Shown: piece after piece, positions 11,460 to 23,195 of the stretch
Layout: the number at the start of each line of letters is the position of its first letter
How positions within the stretch are numbered: position 1 is the first letter of the stretch
Program-made: the position numbers and the translations under genes
DNA from: Rusavskia elegans
Lineage: Eukaryota; Ascomycota; Lecanoromycetes; Teloschistales; Teloschistaceae
Assembly (NCBI GenBank): GCA_011316305.1
Contig: SAUG01000137.1
Location: 99,004 to 163,003 of the forward strand
DNA: 64,000 nucleotides
Direction: 5' to 3'
Notes under the pieces: model-generated
What the model was told of the DNA's origin: nothing
Seen by the model: only the letters and a program-made list of their open reading frames with translations
The model's database searches: none

Positions 11460-11880
11460 GGCCTGGATAGCGCAGTAGTAACGCTGCGTAACCTAGAGGT
11501 CCGGCGGATTTAGCGCTCTTTAGAATTAACGGAATTAATCCGATAGGTCGGAGGTTTAAATCCTTTAAAAACTAACCTAATACTTAAATTTTTTCTATCG
11601 ATCCTAGTCGATTTTTATAGAGTTTTAAAATATAGAAAGACTAGATAGTAGATCGTCTCGGCCTAACCCGATTAATCGAAGGAAATTAAGTTAATTAAAG
11701 TTAAATAGATTACAGTTTCCCTCTAGGTTTTAGTCTAGATCTAGTTCTTTTAGGAATCTTTAATTCAAGTTCTCGGTAAAGTATTTAAGTATTAAATAAT
11801 TACGTAATCTGATCGAATTAGCGCCTCTAGCGTTAAATTCGTAAAAGACTAAAATCAAAAATCCGAATGATTAATCGTAT
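11460..11880 (+). mobile_element. SINE-A copy 2
   Basis: Starts GGCCTGGATAGCGCAGTAG, an A-box-like segment, with a mutated B-box (AGGTTTAAATCC) about 80 bp later. The tail reads AAAATCAAAAATCCGAATG. It is flanked by an ATATTACTATTTATA-like duplication of about 15 bp (11445-11459 and 11881-11895, one mismatch). SINE-A head and body layout matches copies 1, 7 and 10. Confidence 0.82.
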
Positions 11881-11895
11881 ATATTACTATATATA

Positions 11896-13647
11896 TAGTT
11901 ATTATTATAGCATTCAGATATTCATCTAGTAGTAAAATACGTTAAATAATTTACTATTTAAATTAAAGATTTTTAGTTTATTAAAAATTTAATAAAGAAT
12001 TTAGAAGTATAATAAAAAAATAATAAACTAATTAATAACCGAATTTTATATAATTAAAAGATCCGATAAAAAAATATATAGTCTAAAATTTTTCGAAAAA
12101 AAGATATTATAGATTATAGTTATTATATTAACTAATATCAACTAAAACTTATTACCGTTTTATATTCTTTAAAAAATTTATTATAATTTGAAGGAATAAA
12201 ATATCTAAAATAGATCTTATATATAAAAGCTATAGTATTCGATTATTTAATATAATTATAAATCGAAACGAATCGGATTTCTATTAGTCTCTATTTTATA
12301 ATCTAATTTAATCTTCGAATCTAATTTTAAAATCGATTTAAATTATTTAGTAGATCGGATCGAGTTTCCGAAATACTAATAGAAACCCGTATCTAAAAGG
12401 TTAATTTAACTAGATTCTATATTTAGATTACGATATTTAAAATCTAAATTATAGAAAAAGTAATTAATATACTTAATTTAATAAATAAAATAGATAATTA
12501 ATAAATAGATTTTATTATCGATTTAAATTAATTAGATAATCTCGACGTAATTTTATATTATTAGAAGTTTCAAAAAGTAGTTTTCAAAACCTGTAAATTC
12601 TAATAGAGATTTTAAAGATTCGAATATATTTTAAAAGTTTCGACCGTTCGAAAAACTATTAGAAACGTTTAAAGCGTTCTAGACTCGAAAAACGTCTAAT
12701 AATATTATCCGTCGTTTATTTAAAATTATTTATAGAGCTACGCTAGACCTTTTAATTTACTAACGTTATATTAAATCAACGATTAATATAAACTATATCG
12801 AAATTTAAAAAATTTGCTAAATCAATAATATTAATATTTTTAAAGTTTAGTTCTACTATAGCGTATATAGTAACGTCTATAGAGAAAATAAACTGGATTT
12901 TTTAAAAAAAATTTATATAGAAATACTATAGATGCAGTTCGTTGTAAAAATTAAAAAATCTATTAAAAATATTTATTATATTCGAAATATCTTAGGTTTT
13001 CTAAAACTATTTTTCGAAAATTCTAATAATTTTTAAAATCGTATTATAATTATTAGTAAAAAAGAAAATATATTGATATATATTAGAAATACTATTTTAA
13101 ATATAATTGTTTTAATATATAATAGAAACTTTTTACGACTATTTATTATATATAAATAACGCTAGAATATATAAATAATTCTAAGGAAAATAATAAAATA
13201 ATCTGAATTAAAATTAAAGTTTATATTTAATAAAATATTTACTATTTAGATTTAAACGCGAATAAATTCTTTAAATATATTAATTTCGATTTATTTAACT
13301 AATAATAAAACAGACTAATTAATTTTTGGAAAACTAATAACTAATTTTTTAAAAATTTTTACTAAATATATATCTATTAACGTTATATCTATATCGTTTC
13401 GTCTAATTATAATATACGTCGTTATCGATATTTTTATATATATTAGTATATACGTTTTATATTAACTAATTAGAAATCTATATATATAGAAATAAAAATT
13501 AAAATATATAATTTATTTTAAAAATAATATAGCGTATATAAAAAAGATAATAGATATATTTAAATAAATATTAAACGTATTAGAAATAATTATTTTGCTA
13601 GCGCTTATTTTAATATCGATAGCGAAATATTTTTTTTTAAATATTTA
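11896..13647. other. Mutated repeat DNA; one fold-back-related block
   Basis: About 12240-12400 matches the inner arm of the fold-back element at 430-1440 (GTAGATCGGATCGAG... through ACTAATAGAAACCCG). The rest (about 12400-13640) is a stop-filled but fairly CpG-retaining stretch whose + frames suggest a former protein, which I cannot assign. Confidence 0.4.
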
Positions 13648-13800
13648 TTATAGAATGAACTTTTATAAAATTAAATAATTAATTATAAATTACTTTTTTA
13701 AATTTTATACGATTCGTTAGATTAGATACCTATTTAATATATTTTTTTTTATATTTCTACTATCTAATTATTATATATATTTTCTTTCGTTATAATAAAT
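13648..13800 (+). repeat. Repeat family D, copy 2
   Basis: Matches 4067-4245 and 18755-18940 through ACTTTTATAAAATT, ACGATTCGTTAGATTAGATA and CTATCTAATTATTAT. The class is unknown. Confidence 0.5.
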
Positions 13801-14744
13801 AGTTAATAAATTATCGATAATATTAAATCGTAGTATATAGCCTAGATATTTGCTCTATATAAAAGTTTATAAAAAATACTTTAATAAATTATCGTTAAAA
13901 TAATAAAATAAAATATTTTTTTTTTAAAAAGATTTTCGCTGCTGATTATAGATTAATTAAAATTAAAAACTTCAACGATATTAAATTATATTATTTCTAT
14001 TTTTTTAAAAATAATTATAGAAATTATTAGCGAAATCGAAAAGTTTACTATATTAAAATATTTAATTTATTTTTAGTATTTAATATCTAATTTATTATCG
14101 AATAATATCTCGTTTTAAATTATTAGAAAAAATAACCGATAATTATTTCGAAACATTTAAAAATGATAAAAAAATATTAGTTTTAAATATTATAGTATCC
14201 GGTATATTAATAATTAATCAAATATTATCGAAATGATTTCTATAGATATTAGTTATTAAAATAATCGAAGAAGAAAAAATAGATATAAAATATTAAATCT
14301 TATATTTAAATATTATAACTTTAGAAAAAAAGATTAAAATAAATACGATAAATAAATAATTTATATTTTAGAATATAATTCCAGAAACTAGACTTTTTTT
14401 AACAAAGAAATATCTATCGATAATATATAATAATAGATTATCGAAAAATTAAAGATAATAATCGTATTTAAAGATACGTATAACGCCGATAAAAAGTTTT
14501 TAAAATAGAAAGATAATTCGATTAAATTAAAATAAAGATTGAAAAATTAGAAATAAATTTTAAAAAAACGTTAAAAAAAACTTTTATCTATTTTCTAAAA
14601 TTTAATATTATTATTTAGTAGATATATAAAATAGTAAATAATATTTTTATAAAAATCGAATATTATAATTTAATAATAAAATAAAAATTTAATAGAATAA
14701 TTAATAGATATATAGATATATATTATTTAGAAAACGTAGTCGTA
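13801..14744. other. AT-rich stretch with no recognised feature
   Basis: Stop-filled. + frames are rich in Lys, Ile and Asn with no motif I recognise. Confidence 0.4.
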
Positions 14745-15112
14745 GAAACTATATAATTTAGTAGATCTAATAGATTAAATATTTTTTAAAATTAATAATT
14801 AAATCCGATAGTTCGGAGGTTCGAATTCTTCGAAAGTTAAAACTGATATTTAAAAATTTTTAGTTAATTAAAACGATTATTAATATAAATATATATCGAT
14901 TAAATTAGAATTAAATTTAGAAAAAAGATTAGATAAATTAAAAAAATTTTCTAATAGATTTTAATATAGATCTAGTTTTTTCGAAAATTATAAAATTAAA
15001 CTTTCGATAAAAATATTTAAATTTAAAATTTAATTGAATAATCTATTTAGTTGATACTTCTAATATTTTAATCGTATAAAATTAAAATTGAATTTAGAAT
15101 AACTAAAGCGTA
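14745..15112 (+). mobile_element. SINE-A, strongly degraded copy
   Basis: Retains the B-box (GGAGGTTCGAATTCTTCGAA near 14815), the ATCTAGTTTTTTCGAAAATT segment near 14970 and the tail region. CG-containing positions mostly survive, while CA/TG positions are converted. No TSD could be defined. Confidence 0.6.
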
Positions 15113-15129
15113 TATATTTAATTAATTTA

Positions 15130-16055
15130 TTTTACTTTTAATATTCGGTAAATTAGTAATTCGATAAATAAATTAAATGTTAAAATATTAGTATCGGATA
15201 TACGATAATAGAAATTATATTCTAGTATAAATTTAAATATATAACGGTTTTTTAGAATTTTAACTTAAATTTATTTAATAATATAACGTATCTTTCTATC
15301 GATATATTAATTAACGTAGAATATTCTATAGATGAATATATTTTATAGTTATCGCTTTTTTTCTCTTTTTCTATAAATAATATAAAATCTATAATATTTT
15401 TCGTAAATACTACGATTTTCTAAAACTATTTATATACGTATATAATTCTAAAATAACTATAACTATAAATTTTACCCGACGATAGTACTAATCTATATTT
15501 ATAATTATTATATCTATCTGTACGAACGTCATCTATCTCGTTATAGCTAGAGTAATCCATTTTAATTTCGATAAAAATTTCTTTTTTATTATTTTTAAAA
15601 CGCGCTATCTAATCTTTTTATTTCCTTTTAATTTAATCGATCGAATAAAGCTTCTAGCTATAGTAGCTAGCAAATTTGCTAGCGAGTCTCTTATAGCTAG
15701 CGATTATTTTAAAACTATATAAATTAAAAAGTATTTTAATAGTTTAGCGGAAGGTTTAGATATAGATTATATAATAAATATAGCCGACCCGAAAATTAAA
15801 GATATTTTATTTTATAATATTGTAAATAGCTATAGCGAGAATAATAAATATTTATAAATATTTATATTTTCGAGAAAAAATAGACCGAAGATTGCGAATA
15901 ACGAAGTTATATTTATATAATAGAAGATTTATAATCGAATAAAGAAAATTAATTAAATAAAAGTATTTAATTGCGCTATAAACTCTACCTAATTATCTTT
16001 AACTATAGAAATTTGTTTATACGTAAATAAAATAATTGTTATTATATATAATACT
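15130..16055 (-). mobile_element. Ret-B copy 3
   Basis: Reverse-oriented relative of Ret-B: the left end is the complement of the CCGGATACTAAAA tail (ATTCGGTAAATTAG), and the body shares the TAAAGCTTCTAGCTATAGTAGC block with the copy at about 34852. The 5' end at the right looks truncated next to a TA-rich run before the next SINE-A. Closed in all frames. Confidence 0.6.
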
Positions 16056-16097
16056 ATTAAATTAAATTTATATATATATATATATTTACTATTTAAA

Positions 16098-16511
16098 TTT
16101 TTGGATTTTTAATTACTTTTTACGAATTAGTATTAAAAATACTATTCGATTAGATTTCGTAATGATTTAGATTTAAATGTTTACTTTAAATTTAATTTAG
16201 GAATTTCGAAAAAGCTAGATCTAGACTAAAATATAGAGGGAAACCGTAGTCTATTTAATTTAAAATAATTTGATTTACTTCGATTAGAAACGATTAGACC
16301 GAAATAACTTTCTAATTAATCTCTTTATAGAATATCTATGTAATTTCTATATAAATATCGATTTAATCGATTAGAAAAAACTTAAATATTAGATTAGTTT
16401 TTAAAAGATTCGAACCTCTAACCTACTAGATTAATTCCGCTAATTTCGAAATAGAGCGCGGATCCGTTAGATTTCTAGATAACGTAGTCAACTACTACGC
16501 TATCCAGGCTA
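16098..16511 (-). mobile_element. SINE-A copy 3
   Basis: The head is at the right (complement of CTATCCAGGCT) and the tail at the left. Imperfect duplication AAATTTATATATATATA / AAATGAATATATACATA on its two sides (left about 16065, right about 16512). It follows the Ret-B at 15130-16055, the same order as at 9352-10791. Confidence 0.7.
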
Positions 16512-16679
16512 AATGAATATATACATAGATATAAAGTTAATATAATTTTAAATAGAAATTTTTTAAAAGAAAAAGCGTATATATATATAGTTTATTTATT
16601 CGAATTTTTAATTTATATTTTATATAAATTATTATCGTATGAACTAACCGAGTATATAATATAATTATCTAAAAACTAT

Positions 16680-16880
16680 GGTATTTTATTAAGATTTAAT
16701 AATAGAATTTTCGAAGAAACTAGATCTAAACTAAATTCTATATAAAACAAACTTTATTTTATTTAAATTCAATTAAATATTATTTTAATTCGATTAAATT
16801 CTATAATTATAATGAATTCTACTATATAATCGATCTATATAATTACTCTATATAAAAATCGTTTTAAACGGTAAAAAATA
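16680..16880 (-). mobile_element. SINE-A fragment, inverted against the next copy
   Basis: Contains the GAAGAAACTAGATCTAAACT segment and the central body of SINE-A in reverse, without a recognisable head. It faces the + copy at 16898. Confidence 0.5.
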
Positions 16881-16897
16881 ATTAAATATTAATTTAG

Positions 16898-18385
16898 TTT
16901 TTAGTTTAAATAACGTAGGAGTAAACTACGTAACCTAGAAGTTTAACAGATTTAACGTTCTTCGGAGTTAATTAAATTAAATCCGATAGATCGGGGGTTC
17001 GAATCATTCGAAAGCTAACTAGTACTTGAATTTTTTCTATCGATAAAATCGATTTTTATATAGAATTTATATAGAAAGATTATATAGTAAATCGTTTCGT
17101 GATTCGCAACTATATAAATCGATCGAATTAAAATTAAATCTATAAAATTAAATAGATTAAGATCTCTTTCAATAAAGTTTAGTCTAAATCTAGTTTCTTT
17201 GAAAATTTTAAATAAATTTTACGTTAAAATACTTAAATTTAAAATAAATACGTAATCTAATTAATTAGTATCTCTAATATTAAATTACAAAAGATAAAAC
17301 CTTTTATAGAACTTCTATCCGAGATTATAATTAAATTCATATATATATATATACATAAGATTTATTACCGTAGTTTTTATATAGTAATAATAATTATTAT
17401 TATTTATATAGTAAAAATCTTTCGTAATTAAAAGTTACACAAGATTTATAGCGTAGTTAATCGTTTTTATTCTATTATATTTTCTATTTAAATAACTATT
17501 CCTCCTCTATATAAATATATCTTTTATTACTCGCAGTCTTCTATATACCAAGACTCTTTTATATTAGTTCGAAATACGTATAATTATAAGCTACTAATAT
17601 AGCTTCTAGAACTATCTACTAGACGATAATATTATCTTTTATTTTTATTATTTCGTTTTCGTCTATAGTTATATTCGAATCCAGACGGTCTATTAATCTA
17701 TCTAGATACTCTATAATTATTAGCTCGATATCTAATAGAATAAAGGCTTCTATTAGAAATTTAATATAGTTATTAAAACCGTATAGCTCCGGCGGATTCG
17801 AAATATAAAGCTTTAATATTATAATTAGAACCGACGGATTTCGAGATTTAAAGTCTATTATAGTAGGCGGACTAGTAAAGATTCGGTCGATATTATTAAA
17901 TAGCTTAAATTTAGCGGTTTCGAGTTTTATTTCTTTTAATTAAAAAAGTATAATAGTAGTTATAGATCTAGTATTATTAGTAGAAGTTCTATATATATAA
18001 ACCTGTACCCTAAACTGTTACGGAAAATACGTACGTTAGATACAATAGTAGATACTAATAAAAGATGATAAAAAAAAAGTAATTATAGAATATATATATA
18101 TATAAAAACTCTGCTATATTATATTTTAAATAAACTATAGAAATTTATATTATAAACGTATTATAGAATAGATACGAGTTAATTTTATATAGTTTTTTAG
18201 TTTAAATTAAATAGATAAAAGTATTAGTTTTTATATCGTATATCTAACGCTAGTATACTAGTACTAAAGTAAATTTCTTACGGAATCGACGGTTAACCGG
18301 ATACTAAAAAAACAAATAAAATAATATAAAAGATAAAAATCAAAAATTCGAATGATTGAATCGTATATATAAATATATATTAGTT
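16898..18385 (+). mobile_element. SINE-A copy 4, split by Ret-B copy 2
   Basis: The 5' part runs 16898-17299 with a good B-box (GGGGGTTCGAATC near 16995). The tail resumes at 18328-18385 with AAAAATCAAAAATTCGAATG. Between them lies Ret-B copy 2, flanked by an 11-bp duplication of SINE tail sequence. Removing Ret-B rebuilds a normal SINE-A tail, so the SINE was there first. Confidence 0.8.
17300..18327 (+). mobile_element. Ret-B copy 2 (1028 bp) inserted in a SINE-A tail
   Basis: Flanked by a perfect 11-bp duplication AAAAGATAAAA (17289-17299 and 18328-18338). The 5' end CCTTTTATAGAACTTCTATC and the 3' end CCGGATACTAAAAAAACAA match copy 1. Heavily mutated, with no surviving frame. The nesting dates it after the SINE. 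Confidence 0.85.
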
Positions 18386-18390
18386 TGATT

Positions 18391-18501
18391 TCTAAAAGAT
18401 TTAAACCACTACTTTATCGGATTTAATTTTTAATTTCGAATAATACTAGATCCGTTCAACTATCAATTCACGCAGTTTTTACTACTATATTATCTAGAAT
18501 A
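18391..18501 (-). mobile_element. SINE-A head fragment
   Basis: About 110 bp of the tRNA-like head in reverse (complement of CTGCGTGAATTGATAG and ACGGATCTAGTATT). The body and tail are missing. Confidence 0.5.
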
Positions 18502-18754
18502 TATATTTTTAATAAAGTTTTAATATTCGTAAAATAATAAACATTCCAAACTCTAGCCTTTTTTAATAATAATTATAAAATAATAATAAAATAAAGAAAT
18601 TATAGATATTTATATAAAGAGAAATATAGCTAATTTCAAAAAGATTGTAAAAAAATTAAAATTTTAAAATATTCTTTTAATCTAATATAAATATAAAGAG
18701 AAAAAGTAGATAATATTAAATTTAATTATAGAAATATTGAAACCATTTATATTA

Positions 18755-18940
18755 CAGAACAAGCTTTTATAGAGCCGAAAGATATATAATAAATTGTTTA
18801 ATTAGATTTAGTACGGCTCGCTAGATTAGATAACGGCCTTGGCACGTATCTTTTATACCTGTAGGCCTCCTCTATAAAACAATCAATCTTCTACCATCCA
18901 ATTATTATCTATATTTGACCTCGTTATAACAATTTAAAAA
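18755..18940 (+). repeat. Repeat family D, copy 3 (best preserved)
   Basis: Keeps many CA/TG steps (GGCACGTATC, CCTGTAGGCCTCC, CCATCCAATT), unlike copies 1 and 2, so it may approximate the original sequence. Partial similarity also lies at about 49590-49680 (ACCTGTAGACCTTC). Confidence 0.5.
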
Positions 18941-19023
18941 AAACGGATAAAAGCTATTTATTTTAAAGAATTTTATTTTCTACTTTTTTGAAAACAATCC
19001 GCGTAATACAAAATATTTTAATA

Positions 19024-19869
19024 CCTTAAGGTCACCTGTATAAATTATAGCAACAAGTTAACAACAAGCCAACAACAAGTCTGATTCAATAACAAGATTT
19101 TTAGAATTCGGATATAACTCGGAGTTAGTAGGGATTTAGATTATATCTAACTATAAGAAGTTACAAGTTAAACTATAATAATAATTTAATAATAAATTAA
19201 TAGAAAGTTTTTACTAACTCGGAATTTTAGATATCTTAAAGTATTAAAAATAGAAAAATAAATCGGGTTATCGACTTCGAATCTTAGAAACTTCTAGATC
19301 TAGTTAGCGCCGTCTAGAATCTTTAATCGGAAACAAGATATCGATTTTACTTACCTCTAGAAATCAGTTTGAAATTTTTTTCTAAAAGTCTCTCGACGAG
19401 ATTCGAACGCTGAACCTCTAAAGGAGCTAGACCTAATTAGGAAAATACTATTACTAGGTAGAATTACTTCTAATAGTAATATTTTACCCCTAGATTAAAG
19501 TCTCTAGTATTAAAAACCTTCTATTATTCTAATAATAAATAGATTTTTTCCTATTTTGTTATTAACTTGTTATTGAATTATTATTAGAAATAAACTAAAT
19601 CAAATTAGCTTCTGACTAGTAGTTAAATAAAATTATAAATCTAAAATAGATTTAAATTCAAATTAACCAATTATTAAAAACTAATTATTACGAACTAGTA
19701 GATAAATAGGATATCTAATTAGTAATAATAACTATTTAAAATTAATTCAGAATCTAATTTTTAATTTCTTATAATTTATTTTCGACTTTTAATTAGATAT
19801 AAATTAATTTAAATCTTCTATTAATTTATAATTAACTTGTTGCTAGAAAATATATAGGTGACCCTAAGG
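19024..19869. mobile_element. T2 element copy 1 (TA-flanked, 846 bp)
   Basis: Ends CCTTAAGGTCACCTGTATA and complement CCTTAGGGTCACCTATATA, followed on both sides by a GCAACAAGTTAA-type stretch; terminal inverted repeats of about 40 bp in all. TA flanks at 19022-19023 and 19870-19871 fit Tc1/mariner-type insertion. No transposase frame. It contains a tRNA-like module on the - strand (about 19395-19510). Other T2 copies: about 42376 and 51315. Confidence 0.85.
19395..19510 (-). promoter_or_regulatory. tRNA-like RNA polymerase III module inside T2
   Basis: On the - strand: an A-box-like ATCTAGGGGTAAAATA near 19490 and B-box core GTTCGAATC at 19400-19408. The module's order matches the one in T3 at 45279-45390. 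An intact tRNA fold is not evident. Confidence 0.55.
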
Positions 19870-19871
19870 TA

Positions 19872-20062
19872 TATCGAAAAATGAACTATAATATAATTTA
19901 ATAACAAAAAAATTATATTTATAAATTTTAAAGCTGTTTATAATTCATTTTCTATCTTTGTTTCTATTTTTATTTTCTTTTTTTTAATCGAAGAAACGTT
20001 AATCGGCGTAGCGGCCGAAAGTCTAGCGAAAAAAATAGTACGACGTCTTATAGAAATAGAAA
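19872..20062. other. Short AT-rich spacer with no recognised feature
   Basis: Contains a GC-richer patch (CGGCGTAGCGGCCGAAAG near 20003) of unknown origin, but no complete element. Confidence 0.4.
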
Positions 20063-20064
20063 TA

Positions 20065-21009
20065 TCTTAGAGGCAAGTAGCTGTTCTTGAACAATAAATT
20101 GATGACTAATTAATGTCTGATTGGTTAAAAACTCGTTGTTGCCGGAAACTCCTCGCAATCGTTCCTTTAATGGTTATTTAAAACAAATCAAAAAGTGGCT
20201 CGCTGTATTAGATAATCAGGAGTTATATATAAACTTCAAGTTTAATTAAAACTAGGCTTTAAAAGTAACTAGAAAATGACTAGTAATTAATTAATCAGTA
20301 GATATCTCGTTAACAGCGAATTAATTTTCCAACATCCATTTAACATCCATTCAACATCCAGTTAACAGCGAGTTTTTCTATTAATTTTAAAAACAAAATA
20401 GGTTTATAAATAAGCGATCTTATAGATCACGTGATATTCAAACCCAATTCGTCGATTTTAGTATTCTAGATACCCTATAGAAGGCGTAAAAATCGGATAA
20501 AAATTTCCAAAAAAGAGGTTTTCACGAGATTCGAACTCTGAACTGCTTAGTAATCAGAATTAGTAATCAGAGTTTTACTAGGTAGGATCCAAAGAGTCAC
20601 GTGATATGGAGTTAATCTATCTATCTAATCTATACTGATATTACTAATTAATTAATTACGTGAAAATTGATTATTTAAATATAGTTTTTTAGAAAGTTAA
20701 TATTCGAACTTCTCGTTTACTTCAACTTCTAGTTAACTTCTAACTAATATCGAATAGACTATTAGTTTACTCGTTATATTAAAAGATTAGCTATTAATAT
20801 ATTGTTAATAGATAGGTTAAATAAATTTAATATTAGATAAAACGATCAATTTTTATAAAACTTCTAGTAAAATATTTATCGATTAACTTATAATTGATAT
20901 AATATTTCTATTAACTAGAAACTAGCTTTTTATAGATTTTTAATTAATTTAACGTTTTAGATAATTTTATATCAACGTTTTGTTCAAGAACGGATACTTG
21001 TCTCTAAAG
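20065..21009 (-). mobile_element. T1 element copy 2
   Basis: 945 bp. Ends TCTTAGAGGCAAGTAGCTG and complement CTTTAGAGACAAGTATCCG; TA flanks at 20063-20064 and 21010-21011. The internal tRNA-like module is on the - strand at about 20515-20600 (B-box complement of GAGATTCGAACTC). It abuts a SINE-A that lacks about the first 16 bases of its head. Confidence 0.85.
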
Positions 21010-21152
21010 TAATAGCAGACTGCGTGACCTGGAAGCCCAGCGGATCCAGCGCTCTTCGGAGTTAACGGTATTAAATCCGACGGATCGAAGGTTCGAATCT
21101 TTCGAAGGCCAACTAATATTTAAATTTTTTCTATCGACCAAGTCGATTATTA

Positions 21153-21592
21153 TATAGAATCTTTTATATAGAATCTTTTATATAGAATCTTTTATATAGA
21201 ATCTTTTATATAGAATCTTTTATATAGAATCTTTTATATAAAATCTTTTATATAGAATCTTTTATATAGAATCTTTTATATAGAATCTTTTATATAGAAT
21301 CTTTTATATAGAATCTTTTATATAGAATCTTTTATATAGAATCTTTTATATAGAATCTTTTATATAGAATCTTTTATATAGAATCTTTTATATAGAATCT
21401 TTTATATAGAATCTTTTATATAGAATCTTTTATATAGAATCTTTTATATAGAATCTTTTATATAGAATCTTTTATATAGAATCTTTTATATAGAATCTTT
21501 TATATAGAATCTTTTATATAGAATCTTTTATATAGAATCTTTTATATAGAATCTTTTATATAGAATCTTTTATATAAAATCTTCTATATAGA
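21153..21592 (+). repeat. 14-bp tandem array, about 31 units
   Basis: Unit TATAGAATCTTTTA repeated head to tail, nearly identical throughout; single differences near 21240 and in the last two units. The unit matches the SINE-A body segment TATATAGAATT...TATATAGA, so the array grew from within the SINE. One further unit follows the inserted Ret-B at 21966-21985. The unit has no CA or TG step, so it offers no RIP target and its uniformity does not by itself date it. Confidence 0.95.
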
Positions 21593-21958
21593 ATTTTCTC
21601 TTTCTAAAAGGTTTCTATTTGGAGTTATATTGAGTTTTTATACATATATATATATTTCATCAACGTCATATACGGCAACGATTGTTGCATTCACGTACAA
21701 AGAAATTTTCACAGCCAAAGGTACATTCGTCAAGCAAGATTTACAGCGTAGTCAATCATTTCCATTTGATTATTTTCAATGGAAGGATGCGTTACATTGC
21801 TGAGCAAATTTGAATTGAAATTCTATAGAACCGTTATTTACGTTAACTGAACTGGAATATGAATTCTGCTACCGTATATTTAATACTGGTATACCAACGC
21901 TTGATTTGTTTATCGAATCATTGATTTACCGGATACTAAAACCAAAACAAATTAATTA
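21590..21958 (+). mobile_element. Ret-B short derivative, largely free of RIP
   Basis: About 365 bp with the Ret-B 5' end (GGTTTCTATTTGGAGTTATA), the block CCGTTATTTACG and the 3' end CCGGATACTAAAACC. It lacks most of the interior of the 970-1030 bp copies. CA and TG steps are abundant: 11 in the 60 bases from 21661, against 1 in the 60 bases from 22021. It sits inside the 14-bp array, with ATATAGAATYTT on both sides as a probable TSD. No long frame. Confidence 0.8.
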
Positions 21959-22261
21959 AATAAATATAGAATCTTTTATATAGAGTTTTTTGTATAGAAA
22001 TATTATATAATATATTCTATCAGCCTAGCCGTATCGGTCGAAGTTAATTAAATTAATAAAAATTAAATAGATTACGATTTCTCTGATAGGATTTTAATTT
22101 AAATCTAGTTCTTTCGAAATTTCTAAATAGATTTTCGGTAAAAATATTTAAATTTTTAAATAATTACGTTATCTAATCGGTTAGTATCTCTAGTATTAAA
22201 TCGTGAGAAACTAAAATCAAAATTCGAATGATTAAACCGTATATATAAATTTTATATAAAT

Positions 22262-23195
22262 GTTATAAAAATTCTTTTATTATATATATATTTTTTGGTT
22301 TTAAATTAATCGTCGGTTTCGTAAACACTTTAGTAGTAATACGCTAGCGTTAGATATACGATATAAAGACGAATATTCTAATCTAATCAATTTAAACTAA
22401 AAAATAATATAAAACCGATTCGAATCTATTTCGTAATACGTTCGTAATATAAACTTTTATAGTTTATTTTTAATAGTAGCAGAATTTTCGTATATATATA
22501 TATTTTACAATCGTTTATTTTAATTAGTATCTACTATCGTATCTGACATACGTGTTTTCCGTAATAATCTAGACTACAAGCTGATATATAGAATCTATAC
22601 TAATAATACTAGATCAATTACTATTATTATTTCTTTCTAATTATAAAAAATCGACTAAATCTTCGCTAGTCTACCTATTATAACGGACTTTAAATCCCGG
22701 AATCCGTTAGTTTTAATTATAATATTAAAGTTTTATATTTCGAATCCGTCGAAATTATACGATTTTTATAATAATATTAGATTTCTAGTAAATATCTTTA
22801 TTCTACTAAAATCCGAGCTAGTAGTTATCGAATATCTAATTTCTAGATAGATTAGTAGATCGTCTGAAATCAAGTACGATTATAGACGAAAATAAAATAA
22901 TAAAGGTAAAAGATAATATTATCGTCTAGTAAATAATTCTAGAAATTATATTAGTCGTTTATTTTTATATCTATTTCGAAATAGTAGAAAAAATTATAAA
23001 AGAAAAACAATAGTTAAATAGAGGATATAATAGAATAAAAACGATCGATTGTATTTTAAACTTTACTTAACTGCTTTTTTTAACTATAAAAATACTTTAC
23101 TAGAAAAACAATAATTATTATTACGATATAAAGATTACGGAAACGAAATATTTATATATAATAACTACTTTATAACCTCGAACAGAGATTTTATA
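22262..23195 (-). mobile_element. Ret-B copy 4
   Basis: Reverse orientation. The left end TTGGTTTTAAATTAATCG is the complement of the A-rich tail, and the right end holds the complement of the 5' region (CCTCGAACAGAGATTTTATAA). It lies right after SINE-A copy 6. Closed frames; TSD not resolved. Confidence 0.65.

Larger units (their letters stand above)
21012..22250 (+). mobile_element. SINE-A copy 6, body expanded by a 14-bp array and split by Ret-B
   Basis: The head (21012-21120) keeps GACTGCGTGACCTGGAAGCC and a good B-box (GAAGGTTCGAATC). The body is interrupted at the TATATAGAAT position by the array at 21153-21592 and then the 365-bp Ret-B derivative. SINE sequence resumes near 22017 (CAGCCTAGCCGTATCGGTCG) and ends at about 22250 with the AAAATCAAAATTCGAATG tail. 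The first about 16 bases of the head are missing where T1 abuts. Confidence 0.75.

Noticed and set aside
12640..13640. Possible hAT transposase remnant on +
   Set aside because: The frame reads somewhat protein-like, but I could not match any catalytic or dimerisation motif.
21153..21592. Possible CRISPR-like array
   Set aside because: Direct head-to-tail 14-bp units with no spacers; a minisatellite.
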